Shown: piece by piece, positions 34,013 to 41,940 of the stretch
Layout of the letters: every line of letters starts with the position of its first letter
Position numbering within the stretch: position 1 is the first letter of the stretch
NCBI RefSeq assembly: GCF_030388325.1
Contig: NZ_CP103794.1
Span: 1,798,001-1,862,000, forward strand
Origin: Flavobacterium johnsoniae
GTDB taxonomy: Bacteria > Bacteroidota > Bacteroidia > Flavobacteriales > Flavobacteriaceae
Reading direction: 5' to 3'
Length of the DNA: 64,000 bases
Notes under the pieces: model-generated
What the model was told of the DNA's origin: nothing
Databases searched by the model: none
The model's input: only the letters and a program-made list of their open reading frames with translations
Translations under genes and position numbers: made by a program

Positions 34013-34978
34013 TTACTGAACCCTAAATTTTTCTCGATATTCAATAGGTTTCATTCCAACCATTTTATAAAATACTTTTCTAAAAGCTTTTGGATCGTTA
34101 TAACCTGTTTTTTCTATAATTTCTGAAATTGAAAGTTGTGTTTGTTCCAGATATTTCTTCGAACTTTCAACTCTTATATTTTGCAGATATTCAATTGGCG
34201 GAATTCCTGTCACTTGTTTAAAACGGCGTGTCATGTTTCTGGCGCTAGTCGGAATATCTTTGGTAATTTCTTCCAGCTTTTCTATAGAATGATATTGGCT
34301 TTCAATTTTTTGTTGCAACATGGCGACCAAAGAATCATTGTGCAAATGATTCGGTCTAAAAGTGCTGAAATAACTTTGTTTATAACGATTCAAATCAATA
34401 GAAAATATCTTGGCAATATTAACCGCCATTTCATTCCCGCAGAATTTTTGAACCAAAAGAATCAATAAATGAAAAGTTGAGGTCGATCCGCCGCTAGTAT
34501 ATAAACTTCCATCGGCTGTTAAGGTTTCTTCCGCTTTTAATTTTACCATTGGAAAAGCTTTCGTAAAAGCACTGCAAGCGTCGACATGCGTTGTGGCTAA
34601 TTTTTCGTTTAACAAACCAGAAGCGGCAAACAAAAATGCTCCCGTACAAAAACTTGCCAATTCGGCTCCGTTTTTATGCTGTTTTTGTAACCACGGAATG
34701 AAATTTCGATTCTTCTTTATCATTTCGCTCATATTATCAGTCGTAAAAGCTGGAATCAAAATCAGGTCTAAAACAATATTTGAAGTTTCAATTTCGTTAG
34801 AAGTATAACCAAAAACACTTCCTTGATCCGATTGTTCTTTAGATTGAAAAATCATAATTTCAAATGGTTTTTCGGTTCCAGAACTCAATTTATTGGTAGT
34901 TTCAAATACTTCTAAAATGGCTGCAATACTTAATAATTTGTAGTCGTGAGGCACGATTAATCCTAACTTCTTGCTCAT
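34013..34978 (-). CDS. GlxA family AraC-type regulator (DJ-1/PfpI domain plus HTH)
   Basis: The 321-residue protein joins an N-terminal DJ-1/PfpI-like domain (LGLIVPHDYKLLSIAAILEVF, with the nucleophile-elbow-like LASFCTGAFLFAASG; about 1-190) to a C-terminal AraC/XylS pair of HTH motifs (about 220-318, ending GYNDPKAFRKVFYKMVGMKPIEYREKF). The ATG at 34978 is the family-like start; longer TTG/ATG starts add no conserved sequence. It diverges from the VOC/SRPBCC genes and may control them. A TATTTTTG -7-like element lies at 35012-35019 (minus strand). Confidence 0.92.
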   Translation of the reverse strand: MSKKLGLIVPHDYKLLSIAAILEVFETTNKLSSGTEKPFEIMIFQSKEQSDQGSVFGYTSNEIETSNIVLDLILIPAFTTDNMSEMIKKNRNFIPWLQKQHKNGAELASFCTGAFLFAASGLLNEKLATTHVDACSAFTKAFPMVKLKAEETLTADGSLYTSGGSTSTFHLLILLVQKFCGNEMAVNIAKIFSIDLNRYKQSYFSTFRPNHLHNDSLVAMLQQKIESQYHSIEKLEEITKDIPTSARNMTRRFKQVTGIPPIEYLQNIRVESSKKYLEQTQLSISEIIEKTGYNDPKAFRKVFYKMVGMKPIEYREKFRVQ

Positions 34979-35119
34979 GATTTTTGTGGTTTTTGAAAAT
35001 TTACTGCCTAACAAAAATAAACATTTTGTCTTAAATGCCCCTAAAAATGACTTTTATTGTCGTTTTAAACTAATCTTAAAAAATTAAATTTGTTTTAATT
35101 AATTCGTAATTTTATAAAG

Positions 35120-35530
35120 ATGAAAACAAAAATCTTCTTAAATCTTGCCGTAAAAGATTTAAACAAAGCAGTGTCATTTTATAACGGACTTGGTTTTTCG
35201 ACCAATCCAAAATTCACAAACGATAAAGGAGCTTGTATAGTTATTGACGAAAATATATTTGTAATGATTTTGGTAGAAGAGTTTTATCAAACTTTTACAA
35301 ATAAAAAGATTTGCGATTCTGCAACAACTAGCGAAGTTCTTATTTCAATTTCTCTGGATTCTCGCGAACAAGTTGATGAAATGATTGATAAAGCTGTTAA
35401 AGCAGGCGGAGCAGATTATATTCCTGCAAAGGATTATGGATGGATGTATCAAAGAACTTTTCTCGATTTAGACGGACATCATTGGGAAGTTTTCTATATG
35501 GATGAAAGTCAGATTCCTCAGGATATGTAA
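35120..35530 (+). CDS. VOC family protein (glyoxalase-like)
   Basis: The 136-residue protein has the VOC beta-alpha-beta-beta-beta pattern: FLNLAVKDLNKAVSFYNGLGF at the start and DLDGHHWEVFYMD at the end, with a metal-site-like Glu near the C-terminus. The substrate is unknown. It is the first of six small genes in one direction; a TAAATTTG element lies at 35085-35092. It is closely related to the VOC gene at 36522. Confidence 0.9.
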   Translation: MKTKIFLNLAVKDLNKAVSFYNGLGFSTNPKFTNDKGACIVIDENIFVMILVEEFYQTFTNKKICDSATTSEVLISISLDSREQVDEMIDKAVKAGGADYIPAKDYGWMYQRTFLDLDGHHWEVFYMDESQIPQDM

Positions 35531-35544
35531 TTTAAGTTAAAGAC

Positions 35545-35949
35545 ATGATAAAAGTTCAAAACACTATAAATGCCTCAATAGAAAAAGTTTGGAAATTGTG
35601 GACATTACCAGAACATATTATGAATTGGAATAATGCTTCTCAGGATTGGCATACTCCATATGTCGAAAATGATTTGAAAGTAGGGAGTAAATTTAAATTT
35701 ACTATGGCTCTTAAAGACGGTAGCGACAGTTTTGACTTTGAAGGTATTTATACTAAAATAGAAAAGTTTTCATTAATCGAATATAAACTTTTTGACGATA
35801 GAATTTCAAGCGTGCGTTTTGAAATCGACAATGATGTTGTAAGAATTACGGAATCATTTGAACCAACAACATCGGAAAACGCAGACATGGAAAAACAATT
35901 TTGTTCTGCAATTATTCAAAATTTTAAAAACTACGTCGAATCATTTTAA
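35545..35949 (+). CDS. SRPBCC (AHSA1-like) family protein, copy 1
   Basis: The 134-residue START-like protein begins IKVQNTINASIEKVWKLWTLPEHIMNW and has the SRPBCC helix-grip pattern with a C-terminal helix (FCSAIIQNFKNYVESF). It lies 14 bp after the VOC gene. It is a tandem paralogue of the next gene; both keep the DWHTPY segment near residue 35. Ligand and role are unknown. Confidence 0.9.
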   Translation: MIKVQNTINASIEKVWKLWTLPEHIMNWNNASQDWHTPYVENDLKVGSKFKFTMALKDGSDSFDFEGIYTKIEKFSLIEYKLFDDRISSVRFEIDNDVVRITESFEPTTSENADMEKQFCSAIIQNFKNYVESF

Positions 35950-35982
35950 GGAATAAATTTTATAAACATAAAAACAAGAATA

Positions 35983-36387
35983 ATGATAACAATAAAAAGT
36001 ACTGTAAAAACTTCATTAGATAAAGTTTGGAATTTCTGGAATGCGCCTGAACATATAACAAAATGGAGTTTTGCTTCACCAGATTGGCATACGCCTTATG
36101 CAGAAGCTGATTTAAGAGAAGGAGGAAAATTCAAATCGACTATGGCGGCGAAAGACGGAAGCATGAGTTTTGACTTTGAAGGCGAATTTACTTTGGTAAA
36201 ACCAAATGAAGCGCTTTCGTACGTTATGGCAGACGGAAGAAAGGTTGAAATTACTTTTAATGAAACTGCAGACGGAGTTGAAATAATTGAAAGTTTCGAT
36301 CCAGAATCGCAAAATCCAGAAGAAATGCAACGCGCAGGCTGGCAAGCAATTTTGGATAATTTTAAAAATTACGTAGAGAATAATTAA
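35983..36387 (+). CDS. SRPBCC (AHSA1-like) family protein, copy 2
   Basis: The 134-residue tandem paralogue of the preceding gene has equal length and the same landmarks (PEHITKWSFASPDWHTPYAEADL, SFDFEGEF, C-terminal DNFKNYVE). The two are clearly a local duplication that has since diverged. The gap of 33 bp suggests co-transcription. Confidence 0.9.
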   Translation: MITIKSTVKTSLDKVWNFWNAPEHITKWSFASPDWHTPYAEADLREGGKFKSTMAAKDGSMSFDFEGEFTLVKPNEALSYVMADGRKVEITFNETADGVEIIESFDPESQNPEEMQRAGWQAILDNFKNYVENN

Positions 36388-36405
36388 TATCCTATAAACT
36401 CTAAG

Positions 36406-36445
36406 TTGCAAAGAAGCAAAGTGACAAAGGTTCAAAGATTAAAAA
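36406..36445. repeat. 8-bp-periodic CAAAG array between SRPBCC and VOC genes
   Basis: The units are TTGCAAAG, AAGCAAAG, TGACAAAG, GTTCAAAG (36406-36437), then ATTAAAAA. Bases 4-8 of each unit are fixed and bases 1-3 vary. Confidence 0.8.
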
Positions 36446-36521
36446 CTTAAAATAGCTTACATTATTTATATGGTTTAAAAAAGAAAAAAATAAATATCTA
36501 ACCCAACAAAAAAAACAAAAA

Positions 36522-36932
36522 ATGACAAAGCAAATATGGTTGAATCTTCCTGTAAAGGATGTAGCAAAAGCGAAAGATTTTTTCTGGAAAATAGGTTTTT
36601 CGTTTAATGAACAGCATGACACACCAAGTTCTACGTGTATGGTTGTAGGTGAAGGGCATTTTGTGGTAATGCTTTTTGAAGAAATGCTTTTTTCTAGTTT
36701 TTCGCAAAACAGTATTACAGATACCAAATCAAGTTCTGAAGTATTGATTTCGATTGATGCAGAAAGCAGAGAAGAAGTAGACGAATTGGCAGAAAAAGTC
36801 AAAGAAGCGGGCGGAACTGTTTTTGCTCCTCCTGCAGAAAGCCAAGGCTGGATGTACGGCTGTGGTTTTACCGATTTAGATGGTCATCGTTGGAATGTTT
36901 TATTTATGGACTTTAGTAAATTACCAAGTTAA
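36522..36932 (+). CDS. VOC family protein, paralogue of the 35120 gene
   Basis: The 136-residue protein is the same length as the VOC protein at 35120, with matching landmarks (IWLNLPVKDVAKAKDFFWKIGF, SSEVLISI, SREEVDEL, DLDGHRWNVLFMD). A 134-bp gap before it holds a periodic array. Its stop is 1 bp from the next start. Confidence 0.9.
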   Translation: MTKQIWLNLPVKDVAKAKDFFWKIGFSFNEQHDTPSSTCMVVGEGHFVVMLFEEMLFSSFSQNSITDTKSSSEVLISIDAESREEVDELAEKVKEAGGTVFAPPAESQGWMYGCGFTDLDGHRWNVLFMDFSKLPS

Positions 36933-36933
36933 A

Positions 36934-37371
36934 ATGGAAAAATTAGTATTTAATATAGATATAAAAGCTTCTAAAGAAAAGATTTGGAAGGTTTTATGGG
37001 ATGACGAAACGTACAGAAAATGGACAAGTGCTTTTTGTGAAGGAAGTTATGTGGAAACGAGTTGGAACGAAGGAGATAAAATTTATTTTTTAGGCCCAAC
37101 TGGAGAAGGAATGAATAGTATTATTGAAACTAAAATTCCAAATGAATATATGGCATTTAAGCATGTTGGCGAAATCAAAGATTTTAAAGAAGTGCCGCCC
37201 ACAGAAGAAACCTTAAAATGGGTAGGAGCAATGGAAACTTACAGATTGACTCAAAAAGGTGATGTCGTAGATCTTCAGGCAGAAGTAGATGTAATTGAAA
37301 AACACATCGATTATTTTAAAGAAGCTTTTCCAAAAGGAATGGAAAAAATAAAGGAATTATCTGAAGAATAG
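36934..37371 (+). CDS. SRPBCC (AHSA1-like) family protein, third member
   Basis: The 145-residue protein starts MEKLVFNIDIKASKEKIWKVLW with the ATG 1 bp after the VOC stop (TAA-A-ATG); a longer frame from 36880 would overlap the VOC gene. It has the helix-grip core and a C-terminal helix (HIDYFKEAFPKGMEKIKEL). It is more distant from the tandem pair at 35545-36387. Confidence 0.9.
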   Translation: MEKLVFNIDIKASKEKIWKVLWDDETYRKWTSAFCEGSYVETSWNEGDKIYFLGPTGEGMNSIIETKIPNEYMAFKHVGEIKDFKEVPPTEETLKWVGAMETYRLTQKGDVVDLQAEVDVIEKHIDYFKEAFPKGMEKIKELSEE

Positions 37372-37419
37372 AATTCCAAGACATTAACAATTTATAATCA
37401 ACAACTAACAATTAAAAAA

Positions 37420-37860
37420 ATGGCAGCAATTAATCCTTATTTAATGTTTAACGGAACTTGCGAAGAAGCATTTTTGTTTTACAAATCAGTTTTTGGTGGA
37501 GATTTTCCATATATGGGAAAATATAAAGATGCGCCAGCAGAAGAAGGAGAAGTTCTTTCTGAGGAAGCTCTAAACCGAATTATGCATGTTTCACTTCCAA
37601 TTGGAAATACTATTTTAATGGGAAGTGACAGTCATCCAAGATACGGAGACGTAGGTTTTGGAGATAACTTTTCTATTTCTATCAATACAGAAAGCAGAGA
37701 AGAAGCAGATAAAATCTTTAGCGGACTTTCGGCTGGAGGACACGTAGAAATGGCGATGGACGATACTTTCTGGGGATCTTATTTCGGAATGTTTAAAGAC
37801 AAATTTGGTGTAAATTGGATGGTAAGTTTTGATAAAAATCCGCCAGCAGGAGAATTTTAA
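37420..37860 (+). CDS. PhnB-like VOC family protein
   Basis: The 146-residue protein has the PhnB/3-dmu-9_3-mt-like pattern: INPYLMFNGTCEEAFLFYKSVFGG at the start and GVNWMVSFDKN at the end, with GDNFSISI in the middle. The old methyltransferase name for the family is not supported by chemistry. It closes the VOC/SRPBCC run and is followed by a terminator. Confidence 0.9.
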   Translation: MAAINPYLMFNGTCEEAFLFYKSVFGGDFPYMGKYKDAPAEEGEVLSEEALNRIMHVSLPIGNTILMGSDSHPRYGDVGFGDNFSISINTESREEADKIFSGLSAGGHVEMAMDDTFWGSYFGMFKDKFGVNWMVSFDKNPPAGEF

Positions 37861-37903
37861 AGTTAAGTTATTTTAATACTAAAGCATAATTGTTAAATTA
37901 CTC

Positions 37904-37935
37904 AAAAAAGCACATGAAAATGTGCTTTTTCGTTT
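37904..37935 (+). terminator. Terminator of the VOC/SRPBCC run
   Basis: AAAAAGCACAT (37905-37915) pairs with ATGTGCTTTTT (37920-37930) on a 4-nt loop, then a T-rich end. Confidence 0.85.
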
Positions 37936-38013
37936 TAAAAAAACAATGATTATTCTTTTTTATCAACAAGAGATTGCCGATTTTTGTCGCTTCATAAAAT
38001 CAAGAAAGATAAA

Positions 38014-39243
38014 ATGGCAGCAGAAGATAAAGAGATAATTTTATTAAAAGTTTCAGGACACGATAAAATTGGGGTTACGGCAGGTTTAACAGCTGTTTTG
38101 GCAGCTTACGACGCTAATATTTTAGATATTGGTCAAGCCGATATTCACGACACACTTTCTTTAGGAATCTTGTTCGAAATTGAAGCTGGATCTTCCTCTG
38201 CACCAGTCTTAAAAGATTTATTGTTTAAAGCCTACGAATTAGAAATCAAAGTAAAATTTATTCCGATTTCTATCGAAGATTACGAAAAGTGGGTAAAATC
38301 ACAATCTAAACAGCGCTACATCATCAATATTTTGGGCGAAAAACTGGCGGCTTCTCAATTGTCAGCAGTAACTCAAATAATGTCAGATCAAAACTTAAAT
38401 ATCGATTCGATTATTCGTTTAACAGGAAGAACTTCTGTTGTCGAAAAAGAAGAATATCCGCGTTCTTGTATCCAATTGTCTGTAACGGGCGAAATTGTAA
38501 ACAAGATCATTATGACAGCGAGTTTTATGGAAATTTCCAGAACACTTAATGTTGATATTTCTTTCCAAGAAGATAATATTTATAGAAGAAACCGCCGTTT
38601 GGTTTGCTTCGATATGGATTCTACTTTAATCCAAACCGAAGTAATCGATGAATTAGCAGAACTTAATGGAGTAGGAGATCAAGTTCGTGCTATAACAGAA
38701 TCTGCTATGAACGGTGAAATTGATTTCAATGAAAGTTTCAAAAAACGTATGGCGTTACTTGAAGGTTTAAGCGAAGAAGTTTTGCAAAACGTTGCGATTA
38801 ATTTACCAATCACACAAGGTGCGCATCGTTTGATGAAAGCCTTAAAATACTACGGTTATAAAACCGCAATTCTTTCTGGAGGATTTACTTATTTTGGAGA
38901 ATACCTTCAAAAAGAACTCGGAATAGATTATGTTCACGCCAATAAATTAGAAATAAAAGACGGAAAACTAACTGGTAAATATATCGGCGATATAGTTGAT
39001 GGTCAGAAAAAAGCAGAATTCTTAAAAGCAATCGCCGAAAAAGAAGGAATTCATATCAACCAAACCATTGCAGTTGGAGACGGAGCAAACGATTTGCCAA
39101 TGCTAAATTTAGCTGGTCTTGGAATCGCTTTTCACGCAAAACCAAAAGTAAAAGAAAGCGCTTCAACCTCAATCTCAAGTTTAGGTCTTGATGGTGTTTT
39201 ATATCTTTTAGGCTACCATGACCGATATATTGATATGATGTAA
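38014..39243 (+). CDS. serB: Phosphoserine phosphatase with N-terminal ACT-like domains
   Basis: The 409-residue protein has two ACT-like segments (about 5-170: LLKVSGHDKIGVTAGLTAVLAAYDANILDI, then IINILGEKLAASQLSAVTQ). The HAD domain follows: FDMDSTLIQTEVIDELA with the catalytic Asp pair, SGGFTYF, and VGDGANDLPML. It makes L-serine from phosphoserine. The ATG at 38014 is preferred to a TTG ten codons earlier. Confidence 0.94.
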   Translation: MAAEDKEIILLKVSGHDKIGVTAGLTAVLAAYDANILDIGQADIHDTLSLGILFEIEAGSSSAPVLKDLLFKAYELEIKVKFIPISIEDYEKWVKSQSKQRYIINILGEKLAASQLSAVTQIMSDQNLNIDSIIRLTGRTSVVEKEEYPRSCIQLSVTGEIVNKIIMTASFMEISRTLNVDISFQEDNIYRRNRRLVCFDMDSTLIQTEVIDELAELNGVGDQVRAITESAMNGEIDFNESFKKRMALLEGLSEEVLQNVAINLPITQGAHRLMKALKYYGYKTAILSGGFTYFGEYLQKELGIDYVHANKLEIKDGKLTGKYIGDIVDGQKKAEFLKAIAEKEGIHINQTIAVGDGANDLPMLNLAGLGIAFHAKPKVKESASTSISSLGLDGVLYLLGYHDRYIDMM

Positions 39244-39250
39244 ATCTAGT

Positions 39251-39317
39251 TTGTCACCCTGAGCGAAGTCGAAGGGTTCAACACAATATTGTCATTTCGA
39301 CGAAGGAGAAATCTCCA
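39251..39317. repeat. Two linked GC-rich hairpin repeats after serB
   Basis: Both units start TTGTCA. The first (39251-39279) holds ACCCT...AGGGT around GAGCGAAGTCGA; the second (39289-39317) holds GGAGAAATCTCC. Both contain CGAAG. This resembles a unit I recall as dispersed in many flavobacterial genomes. Confidence 0.6.
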
Positions 39318-39345
39318 CAAGAAACTCGACAATCAAAATAAAAAC

Positions 39346-39387
39346 AAAAACCTCAGTCTTTCAAATTAAGAGCTGAGGTTTTTTTTA
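39346..39387 (+). terminator. Terminator after serB
   Basis: AAAACCTCAG pairs with CTGAGGTTTT, followed by a run of T (39379-39386). Confidence 0.85.
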
Positions 39388-39396
39388 TGGGCATGT

Positions 39397-39495
39397 CCCG
39401 CCAGAAAAAGGCGGGTCGGGCTATCCGTTCCAATCTTTTTGTCCGCCGCGGCGGACAAAAAGGATTTTCACTGCTATCCCTCATGCGGATTTAGT
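39397..39495. repeat. GC-rich compound palindromic repeat
   Basis: It has a hairpin CCCGCC-7-GGCGGG (39397-39415), then GCTATCC (39420-39426) and a perfect 28-bp palindrome centred on GCCGCGGC (39435-39462). A second GCTATCC (39473-39479) and CATGCGG follow. It is far richer in GC than its surroundings and holds no ORF. I recall similar units scattered in flavobacteria. Confidence 0.7.
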
Positions 39496-39508
39496 GGAAT
39501 TAGCGTTA

Positions 39509-39910
39509 TTAAATTATATCAATAGTAAAATCAACTTTAGTTCTAACGTGATATCCTTCATGTTCTCCACAAAGCCATTTTGGAGATTTCAAAATCACAT
39601 TTTTAAGATCTTGTTTTACTTTGTTTTCAATCTTTTTATTAAAAACAATATTGGTTAGTGATCCATCAATCTCAACAATAAAGTTTAAAGAAATTGATCC
39701 TTTGAAATTTTTACCAGCTTTTGTCTTTTTAAAGTTTTCTAAAATATATGCTGTAAATTTATCTTTACCACCATTAAATTCAGGCTTTACTTGAACTGTT
39801 TCAAAATCATAAAGTTTTTTCTGAATCGGACTTAATGGTTCAATCTCTTGAGAAGTTGATTTGTGTGCTAAAAAAACAAAGAATAAAAACAACAAGATTC
39901 TTTTAGTCAT
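39509..39910 (-). CDS. Secreted TonB C-terminal-like protein
   Basis: The 133-residue protein has a signal peptide (ending HKSTSQ), then the pattern of the TonB C-terminal domain: PEFNGGKDKFTAYILENF, FKGSISLNFIVEIDGSLTNI and a final KVDFTIDI strand. It lacks the membrane anchor and proline-rich arm of true TonB, so it is a free periplasmic version. It is the third gene of the minus-strand run with GH3. Its role is unknown. Confidence 0.82.
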   Translation of the reverse strand: MTKRILLFLFFVFLAHKSTSQEIEPLSPIQKKLYDFETVQVKPEFNGGKDKFTAYILENFKKTKAGKNFKGSISLNFIVEIDGSLTNIVFNKKIENKVKQDLKNVILKSPKWLCGEHEGYHVRTKVDFTIDII

Positions 39911-39922
39911 GAAGATTAATTT

Positions 39923-40165
39923 TTATTTTCTCGATTCCAATTCTTTCTTAATCTCCTTTAAATTGCTCAAATTCAAAAAAAGTATCGGAAGCAAAGCAAT
40001 CGGAACAACATTCATTGCGCTAAAACCTTTCATAAAAACAATGAAAATATTAAGAGCAAAAAGCATAAATAATACAACAGCAAAAATAGTATTCACCGTT
40101 TTCAATGTTTTCTGGTTTTTAATGAGTTCTTCAGTGCTCATATCGCTGAATTTGGTATTTTTCAT
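39923..40165 (-). CDS. Small two-helix membrane protein
   Basis: The 80-residue protein has a soluble N-terminus (FSDMSTEELIKNQKTLKTVN), two membrane helices (about 27-46 and 50-67) and a charged tail (LKEIKKELESRK). Similar flavobacterial proteins are sometimes named redox-active disulfide protein, but there is no Cys here, so that name is not justified. It lies between the GH3 and TonB-like genes with gaps of 21 and 12 bp. Confidence 0.8.
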   Translation of the reverse strand: MKNTKFSDMSTEELIKNQKTLKTVNTIFAVVLFMLFALNIFIVFMKGFSAMNVVPIALLPILFLNLSNLKEIKKELESRK

Positions 40166-40186
40166 ATTTCTAATAAATATAATTGT

Positions 40187-41698
40187 TTAACACATTTCCT
40201 TCAATTGCTCCAAATAATCTCTCTGATTTGAAAGTCTCGGAATTTTATGCTGTCCGCCTAATTTGTCTCTTTCTTTCAGCCAATCATAGAATAAATTCTC
40301 ACGTGCAACATTAATTACCAAAGGATTCAAGGTCATATTATTGTAGCGTTTTGCTTCGTAATCAGAATTTAAAGTTTGCAAAGTTTCATCGAGAACTTTT
40401 TGAAAAAGACCAACATCAGCTGGTTTTTTCTTGAATTCGATCATCCATTCATGCGCACCTTTTTCTTTGTCTTGCATAAAAATAGGGGCAACCGTATAAT
40501 CTATAACTTCTGTTTGAGTAACCTGACACGCTTTTGCAATTGCCTGATCGGTGTTTTCAACCATTAATTCTTCGCCAAAAACATTAATATGGTGTTTAGT
40601 TCTTCCTGTAACTCTAATTCTATATGGATTTAAAGAAGTAAAACGAACCGTATCTCCAATTAAATAACGCCATAAACCAGAATTTGTAGTAATTACAATA
40701 GCGTAATTCTTGTTTAATTCAACATCCGCCAGACGAACGACTTTTTGGTTTGGAGTTCCAAAAGTATCCATTGGAATAAATTCATAGAAAATTCCATAAT
40801 CAAGCATTAACAATAAATCACTAGAATAATTTAAATCCTGAATGGCAAAAAAGCCTTCAGAAGCATTGTAGATTTCGTAATATTTAAAATCTGAACTTGG
40901 CAGAATTTTTTTGTATTGTTCTTTGTACGGAGAAAAACTCACGCCACCATGAAAATAAACTTCAAGATTTGGCCAAAGTTCCAGTAAGTTTTGTTTGCCA
41001 GTATTTTCTAAAACTTTATTCATTAAAACCAGCATCCAAGATGGAACGCCTGCAAAACTTGTTACATTTTCATTCTTAGTTTCATTAATAATAGCAGCAA
41101 TTTTAGTTTCCCATTCGCTCATTAACGAAGTTTTGCTGCTTGGTGTACTGCTGAATTCAGCCCAAATTGGCATATTTTCAATCAAAATTGCCGATAAATC
41201 ACCAAAGAAAGTATTGTTGTTTTCGTAAATCTGAGAGCTTCCTCCCAAGCGAAGACTTTTTCCTAAAAACAATTCAGAATCTTCATTATTATTCAAATAG
41301 AGACATAATAAATCTTTACTTCCTTTATAATGACAATCTTCCAAAGCTTCATTACTTACAGGAATAAATTTACTTTTTGCGTTTGTTGTACCGCTCGATT
41401 TTGCAAACCATTTAATTGGCGTTTCCCAAAAAACGTTTTGTTCGCCCAAACGCGTGCGTTCAATTAGCGGTTGTAATTCTTCGTAAGTCGAGATTGGAAC
41501 TCTTTCTGCAAATGTCTGATAGGAATTGATACTTGAAAAATCGTATTGTTTTCCTATAATTGTATTTTCAGATGCCGTCAATAAGTTGTGCAATAATTCT
41601 TCTTGAACTTCATTTGGGTATTTTAAAAAAAGCTCTATTTGATGAATTCTCTGTTTAAGAACCCAAGATGCAAACGAATTGATTATTGATAAAGGCAT
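40187..41698 (-). CDS. GH3 superfamily acyl-adenylating enzyme
   Basis: The 503-residue protein is of the GH3 type (adenylate-forming), with SSGTTNAKSKFIPVS as the phosphate-binding loop, YNASEGFFAIQD and the hinge region VTGRTKHHINVFGEELMVE. In plants GH3 enzymes link amino acids to hormones; in bacteria the acyl substrate is unknown. It is encoded head-to-head with the DUF2797 gene and leads a three-gene minus-strand run. Confidence 0.92.
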   Translation of the reverse strand: MPLSIINSFASWVLKQRIHQIELFLKYPNEVQEELLHNLLTASENTIIGKQYDFSSINSYQTFAERVPISTYEELQPLIERTRLGEQNVFWETPIKWFAKSSGTTNAKSKFIPVSNEALEDCHYKGSKDLLCLYLNNNEDSELFLGKSLRLGGSSQIYENNNTFFGDLSAILIENMPIWAEFSSTPSSKTSLMSEWETKIAAIINETKNENVTSFAGVPSWMLVLMNKVLENTGKQNLLELWPNLEVYFHGGVSFSPYKEQYKKILPSSDFKYYEIYNASEGFFAIQDLNYSSDLLLMLDYGIFYEFIPMDTFGTPNQKVVRLADVELNKNYAIVITTNSGLWRYLIGDTVRFTSLNPYRIRVTGRTKHHINVFGEELMVENTDQAIAKACQVTQTEVIDYTVAPIFMQDKEKGAHEWMIEFKKKPADVGLFQKVLDETLQTLNSDYEAKRYNNMTLNPLVINVARENLFYDWLKERDKLGGQHKIPRLSNQRDYLEQLKEMC

Positions 41699-41771
41699 GA
41701 ATTTGGTTTTTAGTTAACTGATTTTAGGTTTTTAAGTCACGCAATAAATGCAAAAACAAAAAACTTAAAAT

Positions 41772-41801
41772 TTGAATATCGATAGACAAATAGTAACTTT
41801 G
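41772..41801 (+). promoter_or_regulatory. Promoter upstream of the DUF2797 gene
   Basis: TTG (41772-41774, within TTTG), 19 bp and TAACTTTG (41794-41801): a full match to the TTTG-N19-TAnnTTTG consensus. It implies a leader of about 130 nt. Confidence 0.65.
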
Positions 41802-41940
41802 TCTTCATATCAAAAATAATGTTTTTTTGTAAAAAACAATTCTATTTAGAACAATTATTCTAGTCGATAAGTAGAATTTTAACACTAAAATTTTTAATTC
41901 TTTGATAAATCTAAATCAGCAATAATAAATAAAAATACGA

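Noticed and set aside
39923..40165. Redox-active disulfide protein name for the two-helix protein
   Set aside because: The protein has no Cys residue.
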